From: Pseudomonadota bacterium
GTDB taxonomy: Bacteria > Pseudomonadota > Gammaproteobacteria > Eutrophobiales > Eutrophobiaceae
Reading direction: 5' to 3'
DNA: 64,000 bases
NCBI GenBank assembly: GCA_013112535.1
Contig: JABFGI010000004.1
Span: 153,455 to 217,454 of the forward strand
Of this stretch, positions 27,342 to 36,551 are shown one piece after another. The notes beneath the pieces are model-generated. The model worked only from the letters and a program-made list of their open reading frames with translations, was not told the origin of the DNA and searched no databases. The translations under genes and the position numbers were made by a program. Within the stretch, counting starts at the first letter, position 1. Every line of letters begins with the position of its first letter.

Positions 27342-27360
27342 GATAAGCTTTATCATTATT
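27342..27360 (+). promoter_or_regulatory. Fur-box-like palindrome upstream of the carbonic anhydrase gene
   Basis: GATAAGCTTTATCATTATT matches the 19-bp Fur consensus at about 14 positions by my count, and TGATAA-GCT-TTATCA inside it is a perfect palindrome. It is 80 bases before the start codon. In AT-rich DNA such matches can arise by chance. Confidence 0.3.
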
Positions 27361-27440
27361 TTGAAATCTATTTTTTTGAACGTTAACATGCACTTTTGTT
27401 TTGCGCTTTAAAAGAACAGATTTTACCTGGAGAGATATTA

Positions 27441-28232
27441 ATGTTAAATAAATTTTTTGCGATCGTGCTTATCAGTTTTTATTCTTTAGCTTCATTTGCC
27501 GAATCTACAGAGATATGTGAAAACTATGGTCCACAAGCACCAAGGGATTTGGATAATAGCAAGGGACTAAATAAGCTAAATTTCTCTCTTGCCCCGGACT
27601 ACAAGGAAATGAATTTATGCAATATTCATTTTCATAAACATGCAGAACATAAAGCAAAAGACTTTTCTATTTATGCTGGTGAAGGCAAAGAAGGCATTGG
27701 TGGCGGTTATAAATGCAATATTAGTGAAAAGCTGACAAATAAAGAGTTAACAGATCCTGGCAAACCCGTTTGCAAAAATATTAAACCGGGAGACACCATT
27801 GAAGTTCATTGGGTACATTCATCCTGCCCGGTAAAACCAGGAAGTGAATTAGGTTCTTGCCTGGCTGACAACTGTAAAAATCCGGATTTACGTGTAGAAA
27901 CACAGGTTTTTACTGTTGTTAATGATCCGGATGCTTTGGACTTTAACAATTTTGATTACGATGGAAACATTGTCAATGGATACCACCAGGCAAAAGCGCT
28001 TCCGCAAAATACCGGTAACCCGGTTAAGTACACCGGCTCGACAACAGGTCATAGCTATAACAATAAGAAATGTTCTCCATTACAGGTTTCCTGGAGCGTG
28101 CGACCGCAATGTGCAAAAATTGACATCAATAGTTTAGGCAAATGGTGCGAGAATAACGAATTCAAAGAAATTAAGGCACACGGTGTTAGAAAACTTGTCA
28201 TCGATCCTGAGTTACTCTCCGAGATTAAATAG
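27441..28232 (+). CDS. delta-class carbonic anhydrase, secreted
   Basis: Converts CO2 and bicarbonate, probably in the periplasm. ATG 27441 with TGGAGAG upstream gives 263 residues and a clear signal peptide (MLNKFFAIVLISFYSLASFA). Features I associate with the delta class are NLCNIHFHKHAEHK, a GDTIEVHWVHSSC motif, LRVETQVFTVVND, a GSTTGHSYNNKKCSPLQVSW stretch and the C-terminal AHGVRKLV. The His residues of HFH and HWVH are the likely zinc ligands. Eight or more Cys residues suggest disulfides, fitting an exported protein. Delta enzymes were first described in diatoms; bacterial members are less common. Confidence 0.82.
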   Translation: MLNKFFAIVLISFYSLASFAESTEICENYGPQAPRDLDNSKGLNKLNFSLAPDYKEMNLCNIHFHKHAEHKAKDFSIYAGEGKEGIGGGYKCNISEKLTNKELTDPGKPVCKNIKPGDTIEVHWVHSSCPVKPGSELGSCLADNCKNPDLRVETQVFTVVNDPDALDFNNFDYDGNIVNGYHQAKALPQNTGNPVKYTGSTTGHSYNNKKCSPLQVSWSVRPQCAKIDINSLGKWCENNEFKEIKAHGVRKLVIDPELLSEIK

Positions 28233-28367
28233 ACTAGTCAGTAACATCCTAACTATTTTCAAGTAGGTTCAAATTACTCAATTCAGAGGATTGTTAACTT
28301 AATTAGCCCTCGGTAATATGAAGTTGTTGTTATTATTTTTCATCAATTATTATAAGGAGATTAAATT

Positions 28368-28634
28368 ATGAAATTAATAAATGCACTTGTTCTAACGTTA
28401 CTTCTGGCATTACCCATCATTGGTTTTAGCGCGGAATCAATCAATATAAACACCGCTAACAAGGAAACTCTGATGTCTGTTATCAAGGGTGTTGGCGAAA
28501 CCAAAGCTGAAGCAATCATCGCTTACCGCAAAGAAAACGGCGATTTCAAATCTGTAGATGAATTAGTTAATGTTAAAGGCATTGGTCAGGGCACAATTGA
28601 TAAACATAAAGAACAGCTCTCTGTTTCGGATTAA
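28368..28634 (+). CDS. ComEA-like helix-hairpin-helix protein
   Basis: An 88-residue exported protein: signal peptide 1-22 (ending GFSAES), then INTANKETLMSVIKGVGETK and VDELVNVKGIGQGTIDKHKE, the two helix-hairpin-helix motifs of ComEA. These bind DNA non-specifically. In naturally competent bacteria ComEA pulls incoming DNA into the periplasm; short ComEA-like proteins in gammaproteobacteria match this size. No other competence gene is adjacent. AAGGAG is present just upstream of the ATG. Confidence 0.9.
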   Translation: MKLINALVLTLLLALPIIGFSAESININTANKETLMSVIKGVGETKAEAIIAYRKENGDFKSVDELVNVKGIGQGTIDKHKEQLSVSD

Positions 28635-28654
28635 CACTTTCCATTCTCTCTCTA

Positions 28655-28685
28655 TTAAGGCCTACTTATTCAAAGTAGGTCTTAA
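28655..28685 (+). terminator. hairpin, probable terminator after the ComEA-like gene
   Basis: A 13-base-pair stem (one G-T pair) built on CCTACTT and AAGTAGG with a five-base loop, 20 bases after the stop. The following TAATAATTT is only a weak T tract. Confidence 0.6.
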
Positions 28686-28734
28686 TAATTTCTGAACATT
28701 TATTAATAAATACGCACTATTTGAAATGCCTTGC

Positions 28735-28778
28735 GTATATCTATTAGATATACTAATGTATATTTATTAGATATATAC
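28735..28778. promoter_or_regulatory. two palindromic operators of the tacAT-like module
   Basis: GTATATCTATTAGATATAC (28735-28753) is palindromic apart from its centre. GTATATTTATTAGATATATAC (28758-28778) is a second, slightly imperfect copy. They lie 25-70 bases before the antitoxin ATG, where ribbon-helix-helix antitoxins bind to autorepress. Confidence 0.7.
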
Positions 28779-28802
28779 TTATTAATGATAGGTAATCAAA
28801 AA

Positions 28803-29066
28803 ATGGCTAAATCCGCTCCAATTAATATGCGCGTAGAACCTGAGCAACAAGCATTGCTAACAAAAGCAGCATCGTTACTTAATATGGATAGGACTGCATT
28901 CATATTAAATGTGGCATGTCGCGAAGCAGAAAATGTTTTGTTGGATCGAAGACTTTTCCAATTAGATCCCAAGGCCTACACTTCTTTTGAAAAAGCACTA
29001 GACAAACCAATACCCGATAACTCTAAACTTAAGGCTTTATTATCTGAGGCACCGCCTTGGGAATAA
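28803..29066 (+). CDS. DUF1778 ribbon-helix-helix antitoxin (TacA-like)
   Basis: Antitoxin that binds the paired GNAT toxin and represses the operon. ATG 28803 gives 87 residues; upstream in-frame ATGs lie within or next to the operators. The N-terminal APINMRVEPEQQALLTKAA is the DUF1778 ribbon-helix-helix DNA-binding part, followed by the helix RTAFILNVACREAENVLLD and a C-terminal tail ending LLSEAPPWE that would wrap the toxin. Its stop overlaps the start of the toxin gene by ten bases, the usual arrangement. Confidence 0.92.
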   Translation: MAKSAPINMRVEPEQQALLTKAASLLNMDRTAFILNVACREAENVLLDRRLFQLDPKAYTSFEKALDKPIPDNSKLKALLSEAPPWE

Positions 29067-29551
29067 TTTCTTGTCCAGCAGCCCTGCAAGAAAGCCATCA
29101 ATCTCATGAATTTGATTGCGAAAGTAATTCTCTTAATGAGTGGTTAGCTAAACGAGCTATTAAAAATCAAGATAGTGGAGCAAGCAGAACCTTTGTCATT
29201 TGTTCACAAAACAAGGTTATCGGCTACTACACTCTGGCAAGCGGTAGTGTTGAGCGCCTGAGTTCACCGAAATCAATTTCGCGAAACATGCCTGAATCAA
29301 TACCGGTTACGGTTTTAGGTCGTTTAGCAATTGACAAACAGTTTCAACAACAACGTCTTGGCTCCGCATTATTAAAAGATGCGATCCAAAGAACCACTTT
29401 AATAGCCAAAGATGTTGGTGTTCGTGCTTTACTCGTTCATGCTTTAGATGATCAGGCGAAAGCATTTTATTTACAATACGGTTTTATTGAATCACCAATT
29501 GATTCTTTGACTCTTTTCTTATCTTGTAAACAATTTAGGCCTCTAGTTTAA
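29057..29551 (+). CDS. GNAT-family acetyltransferase toxin (TacT-like)
   Basis: Toxin of a type II system. TacT and AtaT relatives acetylate the amino group of charged tRNAs and stop translation. The 164 residues contain the family markers LNEWLAKRAIKNQDSGASRT, GYYTLASGSVER, the strand LGRLAIDKQFQQQRLGSALL containing the acetyl-CoA loop, and ALLVHALDDQAKAFYLQYGF. It starts at TTG 29057 within the antitoxin gene. The frame is intact, so both partners are probably active. Which tRNA it attacks cannot be read from sequence. Confidence 0.92.
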   Translation: MGIISCPAALQESHQSHEFDCESNSLNEWLAKRAIKNQDSGASRTFVICSQNKVIGYYTLASGSVERLSSPKSISRNMPESIPVTVLGRLAIDKQFQQQRLGSALLKDAIQRTTLIAKDVGVRALLVHALDDQAKAFYLQYGFIESPIDSLTLFLSCKQFRPLV

Positions 29552-29578
29552 ACGAATGTAACCTTTGCTTTATTTGAT

Positions 29579-29596
29579 AAAGCCGCTTTGGCTTTT
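29579..29596 (+). terminator. weak hairpin after the toxin gene
   Basis: AAAGCC, loop GCTTT, GGCTTT, one further T and then CC. Short stem and short T tract; low confidence. Confidence 0.35.
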
Positions 29597-29655
29597 CCTA
29601 TTCTACACGCTACTGTATGCTTGCTGCATTTTATTAATCAGTACAATTGAGCAAC

Positions 29656-32109
29656 ATGGAAAACGAATATAATCCAGGACAAATTGAGTCCGATGTACAA
29701 AAGAAATGGGAAGATAACAACGCTTTCCATGTGACAGAAGATCCGAATAAAGAAAAGTTTTACTGCCTGTCAATGTTCCCTTATCCCAGTGGTAAATTAC
29801 ACATGGGACACGTCAGAAATTACGCCATTGGTGATGTCATTAGCCGTTACCAACGCATGCAGGGCAAGAATGTTTTACAACCTATGGGCTGGGATGCATT
29901 TGGTTTACCTGCTGAGGGTGCGGCAATTAAAAACAATGTACCGCCAGCTAAATGGACTTACGAAAATATTGATTACATGCGCGGTCAGTTAAAACGCCTT
30001 GGTTTTGCCTACGACTGGGATCGTGAGTTGGCTACCTGTAGTCCGGACTATTACCGATGGGAACAATGGTTTTTTACCCAGCTTTATGAAAAAGGCCTGG
30101 TTTATAAAAAAACATCTGTTGTGAACTGGGATCCGGTTGATCAAACCGTATTAGCGAACGAACAGGTTATAGATGGAAAGGGTTGGCGATCAGGCGCAAC
30201 GGTTGAAAGACGCGAGATTCCACAGTGGTTTTTAAGAATTACTGACTATGCTGACGAGTTACTGGACGATCTGGAAAAACTACCCGGCTGGCCTGATGCG
30301 GTTCGCACCATGCAAGCAAACTGGATTGGCCGTTCTGAAGGTGTTGAAGTAGATTTTAAAGTTGAAGAGTCTGATGAGATTTTACGAATCTATACGACTC
30401 GACCTGACACCATCATGGGCATCACTTATATGGCCGTCGCAGCAGAACATCCTTTAGCAAAAGCTGCATCAGAAAATAATACAAACCTGCGTACCTTCAT
30501 TGATGAATGTAAAAGTGGTGGTACGACTGAAGTGGAAATGGAAACCATGGAAAAGAAAGGTATGCCGCTTGATATTAATGTACGGCACCCGATTAGTGGT
30601 GAACTGATTCCTTTATGGGTTTCGAATTTTGTCTTGATGGGTTACGGCACTGGTGCCGTAATGTCTGTTCCCGGACACGACCAGCGTGATTGGGAGTTTG
30701 CACACAAATACAACATCCCTGTAAAACAAGTTATATCTCCTGCTGATGGTAGCGAACATGATTTAACTGAATCAGCTTATACAGAGAAAGGCGTATTAAA
30801 GAACTCCGCACAGTTTGATGGCATAACATCAAAAGAAGCCTTTGATGCTATTGCAGATTTTGTCGAAGAAAATAACTGCGGTAATCGAAAAGTTAATTAT
30901 CGTTTAAGAGACTGGGGTATTTCTCGTCAACGTTATTGGGGTTGCCCGATTCCGATCATTAATTCAAAAGAGGGTGAAGCACATGCAGTACCGGCTGATC
31001 AGTTACCTGTCATTTTGCCGGAAGATATCGAATTTGAAGGGATCAGTTCACCTATAAAATCCATGCCGGAATTTATCAATGTTGATGCTCCTGATGGCAG
31101 TGGTCCAGCTGAAAGAGAAACCGACACATTTGATACGTTCTTTGAATCATCCTGGTACTTTGCCCGTTATTGTTGCCCCGATAACGAAGAAGCCATGCTG
31201 GATGAACGTGCTAATTACTGGCTGCCTGTTGATCAATATGTTGGTGGTATTGAACACGCTATCTTGCATTTACTCTATGCGCGTTTTTTCCATAAACTAA
31301 TGCGTGATCTCGGATTACTAAAGAGTGACGAACCGTTTACCAATCTGCTGACCCAGGGTATGGTCTTAAAAGACGGTTCAAAAATGTCTAAATCAAAAGG
31401 CAATACCGTTGATCCCCAGGCTTTAATTGATCAATACGGTGCTGATACCGTACGTTTATTCATGATGTTCGCCTCGCCACCGGAACAAAGTCTGGAGTGG
31501 TCGGATGCTGGCGTGGATGGTGCCTCGCGCTTCTTAAAACGTTTATGGAAACTGGCCAGCACACATATTAATGAAGGCAAAGCACCAACACTGGATTTGT
31601 CTTCGTTGACGGCTGAGCAAAAAGAATTACGTCGAAAAATTCATCTAACCATCGATAAGGTGAATGATGATATCGGTCGACGTTATACCTTTAATACGGC
31701 TATTGCTGCAGTGATGGAAATGATGAATGCCCTATCTAAAGCAGATAACAAAGCTGATAACGACCATGCCATTATGCGTGAAGGCATTGAAACAGCGACG
31801 CTTTTACTCGCGCCTATCGTGCCGCATATCACCGATGCACTATGGATTGCGTTGGGGCACGATGAAGACCTTATAAATGCGGCCTGGCCAAAATCTGATC
31901 CTGAAGCATTGGAGCAAAGCGAAATCGATATGATGATACAGGTTAATGGCAAGCTTCGAGGTAAAATGTCAGTCGAAAAAAATGCAGAGCAAAAACAAAT
32001 TGAAGCACTGGCTGTTGAAGACGAAAACATCAAACGTCATATTGAAGGCAAAACCATCAGAAAAATCATTGTTATACCCGGACGTTTAGTGAACATCGTC
32101 GTGTCATAG
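29656..32109 (+). CDS. leuS: leucyl-tRNA synthetase
   Basis: Charges tRNA-Leu. ATG 29656 gives [18 protein letters not shown], which aligns with the N-terminus of E. coli LeuS; TTG 29647 would add three residues. The 817 residues show the class I motifs HMGH (in [13 protein letters not shown]) and KMSKS ([13 protein letters not shown]). The editing domain is present with [20 protein letters not shown], and the [18 protein letters not shown] motif supplies the editing Asp. It opens a plus-strand run leuS-lptE-holA-proA-nadD-rsfS-rlmH. Confidence 0.98.
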   Translation: MENEYNPGQIESDVQKKWEDNNAFHVTEDPNKEKFYCLSMFPYPSGKLHMGHVRNYAIGDVISRYQRMQGKNVLQPMGWDAFGLPAEGAAIKNNVPPAKWTYENIDYMRGQLKRLGFAYDWDRELATCSPDYYRWEQWFFTQLYEKGLVYKKTSVVNWDPVDQTVLANEQVIDGKGWRSGATVERREIPQWFLRITDYADELLDDLEKLPGWPDAVRTMQANWIGRSEGVEVDFKVEESDEILRIYTTRPDTIMGITYMAVAAEHPLAKAASENNTNLRTFIDECKSGGTTEVEMETMEKKGMPLDINVRHPISGELIPLWVSNFVLMGYGTGAVMSVPGHDQRDWEFAHKYNIPVKQVISPADGSEHDLTESAYTEKGVLKNSAQFDGITSKEAFDAIADFVEENNCGNRKVNYRLRDWGISRQRYWGCPIPIINSKEGEAHAVPADQLPVILPEDIEFEGISSPIKSMPEFINVDAPDGSGPAERETDTFDTFFESSWYFARYCCPDNEEAMLDERANYWLPVDQYVGGIEHAILHLLYARFFHKLMRDLGLLKSDEPFTNLLTQGMVLKDGSKMSKSKGNTVDPQALIDQYGADTVRLFMMFASPPEQSLEWSDAGVDGASRFLKRLWKLASTHINEGKAPTLDLSSLTAEQKELRRKIHLTIDKVNDDIGRRYTFNTAIAAVMEMMNALSKADNKADNDHAIMREGIETATLLLAPIVPHITDALWIALGHDEDLINAAWPKSDPEALEQSEIDMMIQVNGKLRGKMSVEKNAEQKQIEALAVEDENIKRHIEGKTIRKIIVIPGRLVNIVVS

Positions 32110-32155
32110 GGTAAAATAGCCAAAAATAACTAATAACCCGCACGAGGATTCCTAA

Positions 32156-32653
32156 ATGAAAATGCGCCTATTACTGATATGCCTGTTATTACTAACAAGC
32201 GCGTGCGGATTTCATCTGCGTGGTTCCCAACTGACAACATTTGATGTTGCTAATATCTATATCCATACGGCAGGCGCTCCGAAACTTACTACAGAAGTAA
32301 AGTCTCAATTAGCAGGAGCCGGTGTTATGCTGGCAGATTCACCACAAAGTGCCTCTTATGTCGTTACTCTAAAAGAAGAACATTTTGAGAAATCCGTACT
32401 CAGTGTTAATGCCGCCACTGGTAAAGTTGAAGAGTATCAGATCCTTTATCTGGCAAGGATGGATGCAAGCCATACTAACGGAAAAACCATTGTTGAAGAT
32501 GATCCCGTTAGATCATCACGCGATTTAACTTTTGATGAGAATGCCGTTTTAGGTAAATTCTCGGAAGAGGAATTGCTACAGGAAGACATTGTACGTCGTG
32601 CTGCCAGTCAGGTTCTTCGTCGTTTACAGGCATTGTTAACCGCTAATAAATAA
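32156..32653 (+). CDS. lptE: LPS-assembly lipoprotein LptE
   Basis: Outer-membrane lipoprotein that plugs LptD and helps insert lipopolysaccharide. The signal peptide ends in the lipobox LTSAC (Cys about residue 19), followed by GFHLRGS, the standard LptE start. Length 165 is slightly shorter than E. coli (193). It lies between leuS and holA as in most gammaproteobacteria, and its stop overlaps the holA ATG (TAATG). Confidence 0.95.
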   Translation: MKMRLLLICLLLLTSACGFHLRGSQLTTFDVANIYIHTAGAPKLTTEVKSQLAGAGVMLADSPQSASYVVTLKEEHFEKSVLSVNAATGKVEEYQILYLARMDASHTNGKTIVEDDPVRSSRDLTFDENAVLGKFSEEELLQEDIVRRAASQVLRRLQALLTANK

Positions 32654-33684
32654 TGCGCTTACGCCCTGATCAACTTAATAGTCATTTACAACGCTCAAAT
32701 TTAGCACCGATTTACTTTGTCAGTGGTGACGAGCCTTTACAAAAACTTGAATGTATTGACCAGATACGAATGACAGCGCGTTCGCAAGGTTACGATGAAC
32801 GCCTTGTGTTTAATGTTGATAAATCTTTTGACTGGAACTCCATTAATGATGCATCAGCTAATTTATCGCTATTCTCCAGTCGACGTATTATTGAATTACG
32901 CCTGACTTCACCAAAGCCTGGCAAAGAAGGCGGCAAAGTCCTATTCGAATATACAGAACAATTAAATGAGGATAATTTACTCATTATAAGTTCAGACAAA
33001 CTCGATAAAAGTGCACAAAGTAATAAATGGGTAAAAGCGATAGAAAAAACAGGTGCATTGATCCAGGTCTGGCCAGTTAACCCGGCACAACTTCCGGGCT
33101 GGATACAGAACCGACTACAAACTAAACAAAAACGTATTACGCTTGATGCTGCTAAATTAATAGCTTTGCGCGTAGAAGGAAATCTGCTTGCTGCACAACA
33201 GGAAATTGACAAGCTTATTCTGTTAATTGATAAAAACGATATTGATACAGAAGATGTTATTTCTGCAGTTGCCGACAGCTCCCGCTATGATGTCTTTGAT
33301 TTAATCGAAAGCGCTTTTCTTGGTAATGCAGATCGCACTCTACATATGCTGCAAGGCTTAAAAAATGAAGGTACTGAACCGATGGCTTTATTCGGCGCAT
33401 GGATGTGGGAGTTCAGGCGTTTATGTTCCATAGCCCACCAACGCGATGCCGGCGCGAACCTTGAAGGGTTATTCAAGTCTTATCGGATATGGGACCAAAA
33501 GAAACGACCGATGAATGCTGTACTGCAAAGACATTCAAGCGACTCATTTGATCAACTGTTAAAATTTTGCGCGACAATAGACAGAACATTAAAAAGCAGT
33601 TGCCGGGATCAAGCCTGGGATCAATTTAATACATTATTATTAGCAATAGCTGGCATCAAAACGACTAATTTACAAATAACATAA
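32653..33684 (+). CDS. holA: DNA polymerase III subunit delta
   Basis: Clamp-loader subunit that opens the beta clamp. The 343 residues match the family. The start MRLRPDQLNSHLQRSNLAPI and YFVSGDEPLQKLECIDQIR are typical, and the AAA+-like fold continues with GGKVLFEYTEQL, then ALRVEGNLLAAQQEIDKL. It is coupled to lptE by a one-base overlap and is 21 bases ahead of proA. Confidence 0.96.
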   Translation: MRLRPDQLNSHLQRSNLAPIYFVSGDEPLQKLECIDQIRMTARSQGYDERLVFNVDKSFDWNSINDASANLSLFSSRRIIELRLTSPKPGKEGGKVLFEYTEQLNEDNLLIISSDKLDKSAQSNKWVKAIEKTGALIQVWPVNPAQLPGWIQNRLQTKQKRITLDAAKLIALRVEGNLLAAQQEIDKLILLIDKNDIDTEDVISAVADSSRYDVFDLIESAFLGNADRTLHMLQGLKNEGTEPMALFGAWMWEFRRLCSIAHQRDAGANLEGLFKSYRIWDQKKRPMNAVLQRHSSDSFDQLLKFCATIDRTLKSSCRDQAWDQFNTLLLAIAGIKTTNLQIT

Positions 33685-33705
33685 AAAAATATTAAAAGGG
33701 TTTTA

Positions 33706-34962
33706 ATGGATATTAAAAAATATATGTCAGACGTAGGTAAACTTGCCAGAGCATCGGCGGGTTTAATGGCACGCGCAACCACTGCACAAAAAAATGAGGC
33801 ACTGGAAGCCATTGCAGAAAACCTTATAAAACACCGTAAAGCGCTGGCAAAAGCAAACGAAGAAGATTTAAAAGCAGCAAAAGAAAAGAATCTGGAATCG
33901 GCTCTGGTTGACAGGCTGGAACTGACTGATGCTCGTATTGATTCGATGGTTGAAGGTTTAAGTCAAATCGCCAGCTTAAGTGATCCTATCGGCACTATTA
34001 ATGATCTGGCCATGCGCCCCAGCGGCATTCAAGTCGGCACCATGCGTGTGCCATTAGGTGTTGTTGGCATTATCTATGAGTCCAGGCCTAATGTGACGGC
34101 TGATGCTGCGGCACTATGTATCAAGTCTGGTAACGCGACGATCCTTCGCGGTGGTTCAGAGGCCTTGAATTCAAATCAGGCCATTGCTAAATGCATCAAC
34201 ATTGGCATGGTTGAAGCTGATTTACCACAAGAAGCTGTGCAGGTTATTTCAACACCTGACCGTGCTGCTGTCGGTGAATTACTTGCTATGCCTGAGTACG
34301 TTGATGTCATCGTACCAAGAGGCGGAAAAGGTCTGATTGAACGCATCAGTAATGAAGCGCGGATGCCTGTTATTAAACATCTTGATGGCATATGTCATGT
34401 CTATATCGATAACGATGCTGATATCGATAAAGCAGTCAAGATTGCATTTAATGCAAAAACCCAGCGTTATGGCACCTGCAATACGATGGAATGTTTGTTA
34501 ATTGCAAAATCGGTTGCAAAAGAAGTATTGGATAAACTTGCACCTTTATATAAAGAAGCTGGCGTTGAAATTCGTGGTTGTAAAGAATCTGCCAGATTAA
34601 TTGATGGTATTAAACCAGCAACTGAAGAAGATTATGCCACAGAATATCTTGCGCCAATTATGTCATTGAAAATTGTTGCGGGTGTTGATGAAGCCATGCA
34701 GCACATTAACCAATACAGTTCTCAACATACCGACTCCATTGTCACAGAGAACTACACGACCTCACGTCGCTTTTTACGTGAAGTCGATTCAAGTTCAGTC
34801 ATGGTCAATGCATCAACCCGTTTTGCTGATGGCTTTGAATACGGCCTTGGGGCCGAGATAGGTATAAGCACCGATAAATTTCATGCGCGCGGTCCTGTCG
34901 GACTGGAAGGGTTAACTTCAAAAAAATACATTGTATTGGGAGATGGGCATATACGCACTTAA
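33706..34962 (+). CDS. proA: gamma-glutamyl phosphate reductase
   Basis: Second enzyme of proline synthesis; reduces gamma-glutamyl phosphate to the semialdehyde with NADPH. The 418 residues have the aldehyde-dehydrogenase-type fold with [19 protein letters not shown], the catalytic Cys in [13 protein letters not shown], and a C-terminal [13 protein letters not shown]. It lies between holA and nadD, the order I associate with Pseudomonas. No proB is in the window. AAAAGGG lies about ten bases before the ATG. Confidence 0.98.
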   Translation: MDIKKYMSDVGKLARASAGLMARATTAQKNEALEAIAENLIKHRKALAKANEEDLKAAKEKNLESALVDRLELTDARIDSMVEGLSQIASLSDPIGTINDLAMRPSGIQVGTMRVPLGVVGIIYESRPNVTADAAALCIKSGNATILRGGSEALNSNQAIAKCINIGMVEADLPQEAVQVISTPDRAAVGELLAMPEYVDVIVPRGGKGLIERISNEARMPVIKHLDGICHVYIDNDADIDKAVKIAFNAKTQRYGTCNTMECLLIAKSVAKEVLDKLAPLYKEAGVEIRGCKESARLIDGIKPATEEDYATEYLAPIMSLKIVAGVDEAMQHINQYSSQHTDSIVTENYTTSRRFLREVDSSSVMVNASTRFADGFEYGLGAEIGISTDKFHARGPVGLEGLTSKKYIVLGDGHIRT

Positions 34963-35028
34963 TCAATTTAATTTGATTATTATGCATCTTCTTACCATAC
35001 TTGGTTTAATGTTAGTTACTTTTGTAAA

Positions 35029-35673
35029 ATGAGGTTGATTGGCATCCTTGGTGGAACCTTCGACCCAATTCATGATGGGCACCTTCGACTTGCACTTGAA
35101 GCACAGGAACAGCTTAGCCTTGAACAAGTGCGACTAGTTCCAGTCAATATTCCTCCACACCGGGAAACCCCGGTTGCTTCTGCAGTTCACAGACAACGTA
35201 TGATCGAACTTGCTATTAACGAACAACCTTATCTTTTTATTGATTGTCGTGAACTGGAAAGTAAAAAGACGTCATACAGTATCAATACACTTAAATCTTT
35301 ACGACAAGAGTATACTGATGATTCACTTTGTTTAATTCTCGGTCATGATGCGTTTAATAAAATTGATAGCTGGAAAGATTGGCAGACACTATTAGAATAC
35401 GCGCACATTATCGTTGCAAACAGACCGAATGAATCATCAACTAATGTTTCAAACGAATTACAAACATGGACAGAAGAACACCAAATCAAAAACCAGATTA
35501 ATCTAAAAACAGAACCCGCTGGCGCTATTTACTTTATAAATATTCCAATGCTGGATATATCATCAAGCATGATTCGACAGCGTTACATGGAGAGCAGGCC
35601 TGTCAACGATTTGTTACCAACAACCATTCAAACATATATAAAAGATAATAACCTATACCTGGATACTGCATGA
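35029..35673 (+). CDS. nadD: nicotinate-nucleotide adenylyltransferase
   Basis: Joins nicotinate mononucleotide with ATP in NAD synthesis. The nucleotidyltransferase signature GGTFDPIHDGHLRLA is at the N-terminus, and SSSMIRQRY near the C-terminus is the ISSTxIR-type motif. Length 214 is normal. Its last codons overlap rsfS by four bases (ATGA). Confidence 0.96.
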   Translation: MRLIGILGGTFDPIHDGHLRLALEAQEQLSLEQVRLVPVNIPPHRETPVASAVHRQRMIELAINEQPYLFIDCRELESKKTSYSINTLKSLRQEYTDDSLCLILGHDAFNKIDSWKDWQTLLEYAHIIVANRPNESSTNVSNELQTWTEEHQIKNQINLKTEPAGAIYFINIPMLDISSSMIRQRYMESRPVNDLLPTTIQTYIKDNNLYLDTA

Positions 35674-36023
35674 ATACAAAAGAACTTATTGATATTACTC
35701 TACAAGCCCTGGATGACGTCAAAGCAATTGATGTTGTTGTTTTTGAAGTAAGCAAACTTACCAGCATTTCCGATTACATGATTATCGCTAGCGGCAAATC
35801 AAAACGACAAGTTGCTGCATTAGCCGATAAAGTTATTGAAGCTGCTAAACAACATGGCATTAAACCTTTAGGTATAGAAGGTAAAACTGAAGGTGAATGG
35901 GTGTTAGTCGACCTGGGCGATATCATTGTTCATATCATGTATCCGGAAACACGAGAATACTACCAACTGGAAAAACTCTGGAGTTCAGCAGATGACAGAA
36001 AGGCAGCACAGGCTGAAAGTTAA
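35670..36023 (+). CDS. rsfS: ribosome silencing factor RsfS
   Basis: Binds uL14 on the large ribosomal subunit and blocks subunit joining in stationary phase. The 117 residues show the RsfS/Iojap pattern: AIDVVVFEVSKLTSISDYMI, ASGKSKRQVAALADKV, GEWVLVDLGDIIVHIM and REYYQLEKLW. It overlaps nadD by four bases and rlmH by one. Confidence 0.96.
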   Translation: MNTKELIDITLQALDDVKAIDVVVFEVSKLTSISDYMIIASGKSKRQVAALADKVIEAAKQHGIKPLGIEGKTEGEWVLVDLGDIIVHIMYPETREYYQLEKLWSSADDRKAAQAES

Positions 36024-36493
36024 TGCAGATAGATTTAATCGCCGTTGGCAAACGTATGCCCACATGGATAGAGTCCGGCTTTAAGGAATATGCAAAGCGA
36101 TTACCAAAAAGTATTAATTTTAAATTAATCGAAATCAATCCAGCCATACGCAGTAAAAACAACAGTGCAGATAATTACAAACAAAAAGAAGAAGAAAATA
36201 TTAAGGCTACACTTTCACCAGACAGTTTAATTATTGCATTGGATGAACACGGGAAATCAGTCAACAGTCAATCACTGGCAAACCAATTGCAAATCTGGAA
36301 CGATGAAAACCGGCATATAAGTTTAATCATTGGCGGAGCTGATGGATTAAGTGAAACTATAAAAAATAAAGCAAATCAATTATGGTCACTATCTGAAATG
36401 ACTTTACCTCATGGCTTGGCAAGAGTGATGATTGTTGAACAAATTTACCGTGCCTGGACAATAACGCAGAATCATCCTTATCACCGTGAATAA
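36023..36493 (+). CDS. rlmH: 23S rRNA pseudouridine(1915)-N3 methyltransferase RlmH
   Basis: SPOUT enzyme that methylates pseudouridine 1915 in helix 69 of 23S rRNA. The 156 residues show the family motifs: LIALDEHGKSVNSQSLANQL, LIIGGADGLSE and LPHGLARVMIVEQIYRAWTI, ending in HPYHRE. In E. coli mrdA-rodA follow; here the run ends and a minus-strand gene comes next. Confidence 0.97.
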   Translation: MQIDLIAVGKRMPTWIESGFKEYAKRLPKSINFKLIEINPAIRSKNNSADNYKQKEEENIKATLSPDSLIIALDEHGKSVNSQSLANQLQIWNDENRHISLIIGGADGLSETIKNKANQLWSLSEMTLPHGLARVMIVEQIYRAWTITQNHPYHRE

Positions 36494-36551
36494 GCTGCAA
36501 TAATATTTAATTTATAAATACAGATAAAATTACTGTTATAAAATTTGTAAC

